34,068 nt of DNA from Desulfobacterales bacterium (GCA_020348305.1 CP070746.1:6502500-6536567); one strand, 5' to 3'. Positions 1-8,151 are shown, counted from the first letter of the stretch. The notes: generated by a model not told the origin, from the sequence alone. Translations and numbers: made by a program.

Positions 1-10
1 GAGTATACCT

Positions 11-170
11 ATGCTGGTGATTATAAGCGATTTGCATTTTACTGATGGAACGACGAGTAATTGGATTAGAAAAAAGGATTTGTTCAATATTAACCCGGAT
101 GCATTCAAATTATTAGTCGGAAAGATATCCAATATAATTGTACGAAGAAAATCAATTCCACTAGTAATTT
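11..170 (+). pseudogene. 5' remnant of a metallophosphoesterase gene (partial duplicate)
   Basis: This segment is a near copy (about 94% over some 160 nt, nine mismatches by eye) of the first 50 codons of the intact metallophosphoesterase gene that starts at 1919. It includes the same ATG, the same leader sequence GAGTATACC and the Asp/His metal-ligand pair in SDLHF. Similarity stops near position 170, before the second metal motif (NGDIFD in the intact copy). The reading frame then runs into unrelated codons and stops at 268, overlapping the next gene start. It therefore cannot encode an active phosphoesterase. It is most simply a leftover of a tandem duplication or recombination that carried the start of the gene. 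The window begins inside the copied leader, so the upstream extent of the duplication is unknown. Confidence 0.8.
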
Positions 171-260
171 TGGCTACCAGGCTGATGAAAAAAATTCTGC
201 GTTTAAATCCCTTTGTCGGTAGAATATTTAGGATAAGCACTTCAAGTTTGGAGGTACAAT

Positions 261-1562
261 ATGAGTAATCAACAAAAACATCTATATGGGGCCCATATAA
301 TTTTTTGGATTTTTTTTGCTCTTTATCTTATTATTAATGTCGTTTTAATATGGTTTTGCGTTAAACCACCGCTCACAAAACCTTGGCTATCTGATGCTTT
401 CTTTGCTGGATTGATACTGGGAGGTTTTTATGTCCTTATTGCGATATACTATTTTTATAATAATATTCTTGGCCCGCGATTAAAAAAAGTGCTTGAGGCT
501 AAACAAAAATATAAAAAACAGAATATTTATGGGTTAATGATGCGATGGTTTATTCCGCCACTTGTTCTTCAATGCTGTGTGATTCTGTTATTGCTTATAA
601 CTGTATATAAGTCCCCTTTTAACGAGAACATCTACATTCAACCCTATAAATTTGGAAAGCTTTTCAAACAAGTTGAAGATTTCAGCCAGGCTGTTCCAGA
701 TTCTGTTAACCTAACTGAAGAAAAAATTAATCAATTGATAGCCAGTAAGAAATTGCTTGTTCAGACGTATTCGAACGAAATTATAAAGCAAGGCGCAAAT
801 ACTAATCACCCAGAATATATTATATACAGGATACCTTTTTTTATTGCTCTCGCATTCAGCTTTCTGGGAGTGTTAGTCTATTCGCTTATGGACGCAGCAT
901 TTCGTTTGCATGCAAGAGATTTATACCCCAGAACATTTGTAAGTTATCTTGTCCGTTTCCTGCTTGCACTGACATTATCTATTACGATTGCGTATTTTTT
1001 TATGGATGATTGGCCGGTTAGCATGGCTGCCCCTCTGTTCTTTTTTATCGGTTTTTTCCCTCAAAGGGCTCTACAGTACCTCGAAGAGAAAGCTATGGCC
1101 TACCTGAAACTAAAAAAGGGCGAGACAAAAGAAGTACCATTAAACCGAATACAGGGAATGACTGACTACAAAATATACCGGTTTCGTGAAATTGGTGCCG
1201 GAGATGCTCAGAATTTAGCGTTCATTGATATCAACTATCTGAAAGAAAATTTATCATATAATTGCAGGCTGCTCTGTGATTTTGTATCTCAAGCGTTGTT
1301 AATTATCCATGTAGAAGAGCACCTCGAAGCATTAAGAAAAATGGGGATTCGGGACATATTCTCATTTAGATCAATTGTCACAAAGGATAATTATGAGCAA
1401 ATTGCTGACTTGACCAAGATTCCTAAAGAAATATTATTTGGATTATTAGATAGTATTAAAAAGGATCCCATTAAAAAAAGAATTAAGATTATATCTGAAC
1501 TTATTGAAGAATCTACTATTGAGGAAATTTCAGAAATAATTTATTCAAAAGGATCTAATTGA
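261..1562 (+). CDS. six-TM membrane protein with cytosolic C-terminal domain, unknown function
   Basis: The start is chosen for the strong ribosome-binding site GGAGGT six bases upstream of ATG. The 433-residue product shows hydrophobic segments at about 11-33, 44-68, 95-117, 190-212, 226-248 and 252-268. A loop rich in Lys, Asn and Glu lies between the third and fourth segments. Residues 270-433 are soluble and mostly helical, and contain stretches such as PLNRIQGMTDYKIYRFREIG followed by GDAQNLA. These loosely resemble helix-hairpin-helix-like repeats and could be a protein or nucleic-acid contact surface; that is inference. I do not recognise the family. It sits between the broken and the intact metallophosphoesterase copies, 356 nt from the latter, so a functional link is possible but not shown. 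Confidence 0.75.
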   Translation: MSNQQKHLYGAHIIFWIFFALYLIINVVLIWFCVKPPLTKPWLSDAFFAGLILGGFYVLIAIYYFYNNILGPRLKKVLEAKQKYKKQNIYGLMMRWFIPPLVLQCCVILLLLITVYKSPFNENIYIQPYKFGKLFKQVEDFSQAVPDSVNLTEEKINQLIASKKLLVQTYSNEIIKQGANTNHPEYIIYRIPFFIALAFSFLGVLVYSLMDAAFRLHARDLYPRTFVSYLVRFLLALTLSITIAYFFMDDWPVSMAAPLFFFIGFFPQRALQYLEEKAMAYLKLKKGETKEVPLNRIQGMTDYKIYRFREIGAGDAQNLAFIDINYLKENLSYNCRLLCDFVSQALLIIHVEEHLEALRKMGIRDIFSFRSIVTKDNYEQIADLTKIPKEILFGLLDSIKKDPIKKRIKIISELIEESTIEEISEIIYSKGSN

Positions 1563-1918
1563 AAATCTGAAAGATTCGGATTGATGTGTAAGTGGTGTCA
1601 AATCTTGCACCAAATCCCTAATCCTTAGATATTAAATACGCGATGCTCGGATGACACTAATACACGACACTCTATTGGTGGCAATAATAAATTCAGGATA
1701 CAGGTTACACGATATGAGGTCAACACCGGGAGCGATAGTCTAGAGTAGGATTCGAAATATTCCCCAGGGGCCCTATTTCCGATACGGTAAAATAGGAAAA
1801 AATAGGCGCGTCCTTTACATATTTACATTTGGCACTTTCTTTGTTGTTGAGAAATAATCAAAACCCAGCTAATTGAACAAAAGTTGAATATATAAAACAA
1901 CGAGAAGGGAGTATACCG
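1563..1918. other. intergenic gap, no gene seen
   Basis: This is a 356-nt spacer between the membrane protein and the metallophosphoesterase. I see no credible reading frame. A weak stem (CCTATTT at 1772-1778 with AAATAGG at 1790-1796) could form on either strand. The last ten bases repeat the leader found at positions 1-10, marking the left edge of the duplicated block. Confidence 0.5.
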
Positions 1919-3205
1919 ATGCTGGTGATTATAAGCGATTTGCATTTTACCGATGGAACGACGAGTAATTGGATTGGAGAAAAGGATTTGTTCAATATTA
2001 AGCCGGATGCATTCAAATTATTAGTCGCAAAGATATCCAATATTATTGCACGAAGAAGATCAATTCCAAAAGTTACCTTTATTTACAATGGTGATATATT
2101 TGATCCCCTGCGAACTAATTTATGGTTTGAAGACCCCGAGGCTGAGCGACCGTGGTCCATACCATTTGAAAAAGACAAGGTTTATCAGAGAAGTAATTTT
2201 ATTCTTGAAAAAATAATTGAACACAACCAGGAGTCCCTGGCGTGGCTAAGCGGTACCCATCCGGATTTTGAAAACGCATGGAAAGTGGATAGCGAAATTG
2301 AACGGATCTATATTCCCGGAAACCATGATCGAATCATAAATCAGCACCCACCGTCTCGAAAGCTGGTGCATGACCGACTTTTGGGACAGACGGGTAATCG
2401 ACGCTTCAATAACTTCCATATGGATCACGAATATCACCAGACTCTTGTCATGCATGGTCATGAGGCGGATCCTTTTAATTGTGAATTTGATAAAAACGGC
2501 AATCCGAAATACGGGGCCGTGCCTATCGGTGATCCTATGACGACCGTGCTTTTTGCACGTTTGGGATATGAGGCTGAAAAACTTCCTATCCCTCAGGAAG
2601 CTAAAATGCGTTTTAAGGACATCGACAATGTCCGACCAACATTAGCAACAATACGGTATGTGCAAGATATTATACAGGATTTTAATATCGGCAAAAAAGT
2701 TGACTACATGATCAAAGAAATTGTGGCAGACTTCGAAGGCCTTAAATTTTTTGATGAATGGAATAAAAAGCATGATCGCTGGAATATTGGATTCGATGAA
2801 GCGGATAAATTACAATTTGCTTTAAGAGCCATTAAGCTCTTAGGGACATCTGTGCCTGCCGGCCTGCTGGAAAAACTAGCCGGCTTACTCAAAGACGAAT
2901 CTCATCAGAAACTCGCGCAAAGGCATTTAGAACGGGCTCTGGGTAAAAATATTCGATATTGTGTGTTCGGACACACCCATGAACCATTGCATGTTCCATT
3001 ATTTTTAGATAACGATCTTAAAATGGAAAAACATTATCTCAATACCGGTACTTTCCGAACTACTTTTTCTCAAACCTTCAATAAAAAAGAGTTTCTGAGA
3101 TTCCAACGCATGTCGTTTGTTATGATCTATGGTCCCGCAGAATATGCTGGCAATGAAGATATTCCAATATATGAGATGTGGTCGGGTCTGCGCATGCATC
3201 ACTAA
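1919..3205 (+). CDS. calcineurin-like metallophosphoesterase
   Basis: This 428-residue protein carries the full set of metallophosphoesterase metal motifs: D7 and H9 in SDLHF, D59 in NGDIFD, N135-H136-D137 in PGNHDR, H179 and H181 in MHGHEAD, and H352/H354 in FGHTHEP. The family uses a di-metal centre to hydrolyse phosphomono- or diesters; the substrate here cannot be read from sequence. There is no signal peptide, so it should be cytosolic. It is longer than the minimal domain because of an insert at about 190-340 between the HGH and GHTH motifs, with helical character. A purine-rich site (AGGGAG) precedes the ATG. The LysM-amidase gene follows after 78 nt and may be co-transcribed. A truncated copy of its 5' end lies at the left edge of the window. 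Confidence 0.92.
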   Translation: MLVIISDLHFTDGTTSNWIGEKDLFNIKPDAFKLLVAKISNIIARRRSIPKVTFIYNGDIFDPLRTNLWFEDPEAERPWSIPFEKDKVYQRSNFILEKIIEHNQESLAWLSGTHPDFENAWKVDSEIERIYIPGNHDRIINQHPPSRKLVHDRLLGQTGNRRFNNFHMDHEYHQTLVMHGHEADPFNCEFDKNGNPKYGAVPIGDPMTTVLFARLGYEAEKLPIPQEAKMRFKDIDNVRPTLATIRYVQDIIQDFNIGKKVDYMIKEIVADFEGLKFFDEWNKKHDRWNIGFDEADKLQFALRAIKLLGTSVPAGLLEKLAGLLKDESHQKLAQRHLERALGKNIRYCVFGHTHEPLHVPLFLDNDLKMEKHYLNTGTFRTTFSQTFNKKEFLRFQRMSFVMIYGPAEYAGNEDIPIYEMWSGLRMHH

Positions 3206-3283
3206 AGATAGATTGAAAAAACATCCGCCTCGCATTTTGACTACTAAATATTTTCCTTTAAATAAAAAAACAAGGAGTATTTT

Positions 3284-4132
3284 ATGCAAACCTATAAGGT
3301 CAAAAGTGGAGATACGCTGGCTAAAATCGCTAAAAAGTTTTACGGCGATGCGCAAAAATATATGCTTATCGCAAAGGCCAACGATATCAGGGATCCCAAT
3401 AAGATCAAAGTGGGGCAGGTGCTGGACATTCCGTTTGATCGGGGGGATATTTCGGATTCAACGGATTTAATGACGATTCAAGCACAAGAAATACCCATTG
3501 ACCGCACCAGCATGCGACTTCCTGAAGGGCAATATATCGTCGACCCGAAGCCCAAAAACCTTATCGTCCTGCATTTCACCGCCGGAACCACCGCACGCTC
3601 GGCCTTCAATACCTGGATGGCTGATTCTTTGCGTATCGCAGCTGCCTATATCGTTGATGCGGACAGCAGCATTTATGAACTCTTTGACCCGCAGTGCTGG
3701 GCCTTTGCATTGGGCATTAAAGGACAGCCGGGCTATCCGAATGAAAAGCGGGCCATCCAGATTGAAATTGCCAATGTCGGTCCGCTAAAACGGCGTGATG
3801 ATATGCTGTGCTGGTGGCCGCCTGAAAATTCGTTCAAGACCCGCTGGTGCCACGTTGATGAAGATCATAAGTATGTAAAAGCCTCTCACAGAGGATGCGA
3901 CTACTACGCCGGTTTTCCGGACATTCAATTCCTGTCGGTATGCAATCTTGTGAAATATCTCTGCGAGCGCTTTGAGATACCCAAAGACATACCCAAAGAT
4001 AAACTCGATATATGCGATCTTGATTGGTTTACAAATTACGAAGGCATCGCCAGCCATCAGAATTTTCGGACAGATAAATATGACATCGGCCCGGCCTTTG
4101 ATTGGGAAAGGTTTGAGGACTTTATCACATAA
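3284..4132 (+). CDS. LysM domain plus N-acetylmuramoyl-L-alanine amidase (Amidase_2)
   Basis: Residues about 2-48 form a LysM peptidoglycan-binding domain (YKVKSGDTLAKIAKKFYGDA, then VGQVLDIP). After a short linker, residues about 85-280 form an AmpD-type amidase domain. The Zn ligands are visible as His in VLHFTAG, His in ASHQNFR and Asp in DKYDIGPAFDW, with the preceding Lys that helps catalysis in this family. Known members cut the amide bond between muramic acid and the stem peptide. There is no obvious signal peptide, so secretion may need another route (phage-type lysis, type VI or a contractile injection system), or the enzyme may act after lysis. The start is set by AAGGAG eight bases upstream. 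At 282 residues the protein is complete. Confidence 0.9.
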   Translation: MQTYKVKSGDTLAKIAKKFYGDAQKYMLIAKANDIRDPNKIKVGQVLDIPFDRGDISDSTDLMTIQAQEIPIDRTSMRLPEGQYIVDPKPKNLIVLHFTAGTTARSAFNTWMADSLRIAAAYIVDADSSIYELFDPQCWAFALGIKGQPGYPNEKRAIQIEIANVGPLKRRDDMLCWWPPENSFKTRWCHVDEDHKYVKASHRGCDYYAGFPDIQFLSVCNLVKYLCERFEIPKDIPKDKLDICDLDWFTNYEGIASHQNFRTDKYDIGPAFDWERFEDFIT

Positions 4133-4271
4133 AATACGACCTACAATCTTATCCTTTGGGAAAGCCGATGTCATAGATCCGCAGAAGGAGGAATACTCCA
4201 TCTCTTTCGTTGCCAAGGGCTCGCAGTCGCGCTAGCAGCGCATTAGCGTCAACTTAAGAAGCGTGATCTTT

Positions 4272-4654
4272 GTAGGGTCCCGCTTTGAGCGGAATGCCGC
4301 CTGATTGTTTGCCTTCAAATTCCGCCGCGGCGGGACTTCGCACCCGGTTGCAAACGCAACGATCATGGCACGGTTGAGCCTTTGTCTTTCCGGCCTATGG
4401 CCGATAATCCAAGCCACCCACTTTCAGACTGTGTCGCAATTGGCAAAACTACGCATATTAGTTTTTTTGTCATTCCGGGCTTGACCCGGAATCCATTGCT
4501 TTTTCAACATTCTACGCTACTGGATGCCGGATCAAGCATCCCGGACTTGATCCGGGACCGGCATGACAGGCACAAATTAAACGCTTTTTTGAATTATGAC
4601 ACAGCCTCTTTGCGGGTGGTCGTTGACTGCGGTCGGCACAGAGGCCGACCCTAC
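4272..4654. repeat. composite intergenic repeat block ending in inverted GTAGGGTC/GACCCTAC
   Basis: The gap between the amidase and the patatin gene (4133-5057) has no convincing gene. Most of it is this block, which starts with GTAGGGTCCCGC at 4272 and ends with GGCCGACCCTAC at 4643-4654, so its edges are inverted copies of GTAGGGTC. A related short element lies at 11440-11494. Inside it are another palindromic repeat (4468-4570) and scrambled GC-rich segments. It looks like an accumulation of non-coding dispersed repeats rather than one intact element. Confidence 0.5.
4468..4570. repeat. palindromic dispersed repeat (GTCATTCCGGGCTTGACCCGG type)
   Basis: The left end reads TGTCATTCCGGG-CTTGA-CCCGGAAT, a hairpin with stem CCGGG/CCCGG. 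The right end carries CCCGGACTTGATCCGGGA and closes with GGCATGACA, the inverse of the left TGTCAT edge. The whole is an imperfect inverted repeat of about 100 nt. Elements of this style are common non-coding repeats in many proteobacterial genomes. No transposase gene is attached here. Confidence 0.7.
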
Positions 4655-4782
4655 GTTTTGTGCGCATTAATTTGACAGAAAACTAATACGGGGTCTTCAT
4701 TTTTGACAGTAGATTTTTCTATTTGTCAAGGATGCAGACCTTTATTTTTCGCTTATCTGTATAAAATTAAACAATGTATCTC

Positions 4783-4820
4783 CAAAAGCCTTCTATCAAA
4801 AATGGAAGGCTTTTGATTTT
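4783..4820 (+). terminator. stem-loop, possible terminator
   Basis: A perfect 11-bp stem CAAAAGCCTTC (4783-4793) and GAAGGCTTTTG (4805-4815) has an 11-nt loop and is followed by ATTTTGTT. The T-run is interrupted, so termination strength is uncertain. It lies upstream of the patatin gene and could end transcription entering from the left. Confidence 0.4.
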
Positions 4821-4906
4821 GTTGGTAGTCGTGTATTGTCAAGTTCAGTTGCTTGAGATATGGATGAACAATGGCTGTGCAGTCCGATTGATATTATAAT
4901 TCTGAT

Positions 4907-4968
4907 TTATACAGAACGATATAAATCATTGCGCATACATACACAGCGTTCTGCATGTTTTACCCTAT
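4907..4968 (+). repeat. 62-nt dispersed repeat, copy 1
   Basis: This stretch matches the reverse complement of 20545-20606 at 57 of 62 positions without gaps, including a fully identical 25-nt core (4924-4948). It lies upstream of the patatin gene, 90 nt from its start. The open frame running through it from 4860 has no ribosome-binding site and is not supported as coding. The function is unknown. Confidence 0.8.
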
Positions 4969-5057
4969 ACTGTAGTGTTAAAATCAACGAATCAAAGGGC
5001 GAATACGCAATTTATTATGACGCTGTGTATAATGATGGAGGGAGAAAGGAGATCGTT

Positions 5058-6098
5058 ATGGCATATCATTTTCGAAATTTGGTGTTTGAAGGCGGCGGGG
5101 TTAAAGGCATTGCGTATGTCGGTGCTCTGCAGGTTTTAGAAGAAAAGGGCATTTTGCCGAACATCGTCCGGGTTGGCGGCACCTCAGCCGGTGCAATCAA
5201 TGCCGTGCTGGTGGGATTGAACTACATCCCGACGGAAACCCAACAGATTCTGAACAAGATGAACTTTGAAAAGTTCATGGATGACGACTTCGGCGTGGTG
5301 CGGGATATCAGCCGCCTGCTGAGCGAATTCGGCTGGTACAAGGGGGATTATTTCCGCACATGGATCGGGGAATTGATCGGCAAAAAGACCGGCAAGCCTG
5401 ATGCAACCTTTGCACAGGTACAGCAGCAGAAGGCCGATAAAGGATTTCGGGATATGTACTTTATGGGCACCAACATTTCCACCCACTTTGCTGAAGTTTT
5501 CTCCCATGAGCACACGCCGCGGATGTGTGTGGCCGATGCCGTGCGCATCTCCATGTCGATTCCCCTTTTTTTTGCCTCCCGACGCAGCCCGCGCGGTGAC
5601 GTCTACGTGGATGGCGGTGTGCTTGATAATTACCCCGTAAAACTTTTTGACCGGCAGCGTTATCTCGCCGATGAGAATTTAAGTACCCACGGCAAGACAC
5701 CCGCCTATTATAAAAAGCACAATGCTTCGCTCAAGCGCAGGAAACTGAACATCAGCCCGTATGTCTACAACAAGGAAACCCTCGGATTCCGCCTGGATTC
5801 CGAACGGGAAATTGCCATGTTTCGCGACCAGGCCGAACCGGTGGGTGAGCCCATCGACGATTTCTTCGACTACACCAAGAACCTGCTGAAAACCATCATG
5901 GACGCCCAGGCCAACTACCACCTGCACGGTGACGACTGGCAACGAACCATCTACATCGATACCTTAGGGGTTAAAACCACGGAATTCAAAATCACCGACG
6001 CGAAAAAGAAAGCACTGGTTGCATCCGGCCGCAAGGGCACCGAACTTTACTTTAAGTGGTACGACAATCCGAAAAGCAAGCCGGCCAATCGCGTCTAG
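5058..6098 (+). CDS. patatin-like phospholipase
   Basis: The ATG at 5058 follows a clear AAAGGAG site and begins directly with the patatin fold, so the in-frame ATG at 4860 is rejected. The 346-residue product shows the oxyanion-hole loop EGGGVKG (11-17), the nucleophile elbow GGTSAG with Ser43, and the catalytic Asp in DGGVLDNYP (Asp185). This Ser-Asp dyad hydrolyses acyl ester bonds of lipids. There is no signal peptide, so it is cytosolic unless secreted by another route. The family includes cytosolic lipid-remodelling enzymes and toxin-like effectors; sequence alone does not separate these. The C-terminal 150 residues are a mostly charged extension. The next gene follows after 116 nt. Confidence 0.92.
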   Translation: MAYHFRNLVFEGGGVKGIAYVGALQVLEEKGILPNIVRVGGTSAGAINAVLVGLNYIPTETQQILNKMNFEKFMDDDFGVVRDISRLLSEFGWYKGDYFRTWIGELIGKKTGKPDATFAQVQQQKADKGFRDMYFMGTNISTHFAEVFSHEHTPRMCVADAVRISMSIPLFFASRRSPRGDVYVDGGVLDNYPVKLFDRQRYLADENLSTHGKTPAYYKKHNASLKRRKLNISPYVYNKETLGFRLDSEREIAMFRDQAEPVGEPIDDFFDYTKNLLKTIMDAQANYHLHGDDWQRTIYIDTLGVKTTEFKITDAKKKALVASGRKGTELYFKWYDNPKSKPANRV

Positions 6099-6214
6099 GT
6101 TTTTTTATTTCCATTTTTTTGCCGGAGCTAATATAATATAGGTAGGCAGTCGGAAATCCTACCCTAATTGAGAGCGAAAAAAGCCAGGCTAGGGTGTAAT
6201 TTAGGACGTTGATT

Positions 6215-7819
6215 ATGAACCTCTCCAAAAATACTCCAAAGCAACCGGGCATCAAAAAATCAGTGATTACAATAGCAGCTGCACTGGTTCTCATTGTTGT
6301 GGCTTATTTTGGATATACTCTCCTTGCATCCCGGGTGAATCCATGTGAAAGTCTATTTAAGCAGACCACAAGCAGAGTTCAAAAAAAGATTGGATCTATC
6401 AAAACAGAAGGCAAATCTTTTTTAGATGACCCTCAAATTCAATACCTTTCCAGCCAATCCCAGCAGGCAGCACTGGATTTAAAGACATGCTGCATCTTTT
6501 TTCACGAAGAAAAAATATCCTTTGATGAATTTTTAAAGTGCCAGGATGAGTTTAAAAATTTTGAAACGACGGTTGCGCGGGTGCCCGATCTGATTGCTGA
6601 AATTCAAAAAGCCACTCAGGAAAAAAAGACAAAATTGGCTGCCTATAAACTTGAGCAAATCCATCAAACGCTCAATGGCTTGGATAAACTCGCGAAAACG
6701 CTTCAAGAGCAGATCCATCTATATACCCAGCGATCCCCTGATATGAAGGCAAAACAAAGCTCGCTTTCTCAACCAGCCATCTTAACGGAAGCAGAGCCCA
6801 ATGATACCTATAATCAGGCCACCAAAATTTCAATGGGCAAGATAACCGGCGAGCTTGGCGAGGATGATCAAACCGATTATTTCCAATTTGACGTTCCGTC
6901 GGGAAGCATCCTGAATGTGGATTTTACACCCGACGAAAACGGCGAATCGATGAAAATTTCCCTTCGCAATCCTGAACGAACCGAGATTTGGTATTCGGAT
7001 AAAATAACTGCCGGGGTGATGAAGTCCAAACGCGTTATGATGAATACCCTGTCCGGTGGCAGGTACTACTTGGCCGCATTTGACGGCCGGGGTCTCTACA
7101 CATTCGAGATTCGCACTGAGAGTCAAAATGATGCGGACTGCGGTTCGGATGCCGGTGATAAAATCACCGAGGCCATTGAAACTAAGCCGGGGCTTTCCTT
7201 TAGCGGTGAGCTGGGCGGCTTAGATGAAGAAGACTGGTACCAGGTTCAGATACCCGACGGTCATGTGCTCGAATTCGCTTTTACCCCGGCCCCGGAAAGC
7301 AATCGCCTGAAATTTTCTCTTCTCAATGACGACCGCAAAGAAGTTTGGCGTTCCGGTGAGCTTACTCCGGGTGTGACCGCATCGGATCGTCTTTTGATGA
7401 ATACAACCTCCGGCGGAACGTATTTCTTGAAATCCTTTTACGGTGATGGAATCTACCGAATTGATCTTTATACCAAAAGCCAAAACGATGCCGAGACGGG
7501 AACGGATGCCGGCGACCGGATAACCAAGGCCCTTAAAATCAAATCAGGTCGTTCCTTTGTTGGAGAATTGGGCGGACTGGATGAAGAAGATTGGTATACG
7601 TTTGAGCCGCAAAAGGTAGAGAAACTGAATTTTACCTGCGATCCGGAAGGTGAGCCGATGAAACTGGCGCTTCGCACCCTTGAGCAGAGAGAAGCTGGTT
7701 ATTCCGCCGAAATTTTTCCGGGCGTGACCAAATCTCTGGAAATTCCCGAGGATGTCAAGCCGCCTTATATTATTAGAATATCAGGCGGGCGGGGCAAATA
7801 TAGCATTGAGTTGAGGTAG
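6215..7819 (+). CDS. membrane-anchored protein with three tandem PPC-like beta domains
   Basis: The ATG at 6215 is preferred over the TTG at 6209 because AGGA lies upstream at suitable spacing. One hydrophobic helix (about residues 14-38) follows a short Lys-rich N-terminus, giving a signal anchor with the rest in the periplasm. Residues 45-185 are helical and Lys/Gln-rich, probably a coiled-coil stalk. From about 190 come three similar units of some 110 residues, each with a marker such as GELGGLDEEDWY or GEDDQTDYFQF, then a LMNTTSGGTYFLK-like strand, and joined by SQNDAETGTDAGD. This resembles bacterial pre-peptidase C-terminal (PPC) domains, beta sandwiches found on exported proteins. No enzymatic domain is seen. 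The role is unknown; it may bind a ligand or a surface. Confidence 0.8.
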   Translation: MNLSKNTPKQPGIKKSVITIAAALVLIVVAYFGYTLLASRVNPCESLFKQTTSRVQKKIGSIKTEGKSFLDDPQIQYLSSQSQQAALDLKTCCIFFHEEKISFDEFLKCQDEFKNFETTVARVPDLIAEIQKATQEKKTKLAAYKLEQIHQTLNGLDKLAKTLQEQIHLYTQRSPDMKAKQSSLSQPAILTEAEPNDTYNQATKISMGKITGELGEDDQTDYFQFDVPSGSILNVDFTPDENGESMKISLRNPERTEIWYSDKITAGVMKSKRVMMNTLSGGRYYLAAFDGRGLYTFEIRTESQNDADCGSDAGDKITEAIETKPGLSFSGELGGLDEEDWYQVQIPDGHVLEFAFTPAPESNRLKFSLLNDDRKEVWRSGELTPGVTASDRLLMNTTSGGTYFLKSFYGDGIYRIDLYTKSQNDAETGTDAGDRITKALKIKSGRSFVGELGGLDEEDWYTFEPQKVEKLNFTCDPEGEPMKLALRTLEQREAGYSAEIFPGVTKSLEIPEDVKPPYIIRISGGRGKYSIELR

Positions 7820-7820
7820 A

Positions 7821-7855
7821 ACTTAGAAGTGATCTAAAGTGACCTAAAGTGCCTA
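7821..7855. repeat. 10-bp periodic tandem repeat
   Basis: Directly after the stop codon the sequence runs with a period of ten: TTAGAAGTGA, TCTAAAGTGA, CCTAAAGTGC, CTA. About three and a half imperfect units are present. It is non-coding and lies at the start of a highly structured gap between convergent genes. Confidence 0.55.
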
Positions 7856-7900
7856 CAATGATTCACCGCCCGCTCCGCTGTGCTCGCTCAAGATTCACTC

Positions 7901-7955
7901 TGTTGAATCCCGCAATCTGCGGGTTCCGCCTACGCCTATAGGCGGAAATTCAACA
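7901..7955. repeat. compact three-way-junction inverted repeat element
   Basis: The outer stem TGTTGAAT (7901-7908) pairs perfectly with ATTCAACA (7948-7955). Inside it sit two hairpins: CCCGCA-ATC-TGCGGG (7909-7923) and TTCCGCC-N10-GGCGGAA (7924-7947). Every base between the outer arms belongs to one of the two hairpins, so single-stranded DNA or RNA could fold into a three-way junction with no linker. The element is non-coding and sits between convergent genes. Confidence 0.75.
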
Positions 7956-7979
7956 TGCAAGAGGTACACAGAGATAAAT

Positions 7980-8039
7980 TTTTCATTTTCCGGCCTCTCA
8001 GTCCGCTGCGATTATTAGCGGATTAGCGGAAAATGAAAA
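7980..8039. repeat. long perfect stem with inner hairpin
   Basis: A 13-bp perfect stem TTTTCATTTTCCG (7980-7992) / CGGAAAATGAAAA (8027-8039) encloses a second stem TCCGCT (8002-8007) / AGCGGA (8017-8022). It could act as a bidirectional transcript end between the convergent genes or be a dispersed repeat. The following 8045-8090 stretch contains CTTAGCGTCTCCGCGGTGAA, a style of sequence seen in many intergenic repeats. Confidence 0.6.
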
Positions 8040-8123
8040 CTATAATCTTCCTCTGCGCTCTTAGCGTCTCCGCGGTGAAAAATAGCTTTTAAAGAAATAA
8101 CGAATAACAAATAATTATTAACA

Positions 8124-8151
8124 TTCAATTGAGCCTCCGTGCTCAATTGAA
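8124..8151 (-). terminator. stem-loop directly after the PEP-synthase-like gene
   Basis: A perfect 10-bp stem TTCAATTGAG (8124-8133) / CTCAATTGAA (8142-8151) with an 8-nt loop begins at the base next to the stop codon of the minus-strand gene. There is no strong T-run on that strand, so it may stabilise the 3' end or terminate weakly. Confidence 0.5.

Noticed and set aside
4860..5057. N-terminal extension of the patatin ORF to an ATG at 4860
   Set aside because: No ribosome-binding site, composition unlike the protein, and it covers the 62-nt dispersed repeat. The ATG at 5058 has AAAGGAG and starts at the conserved fold.
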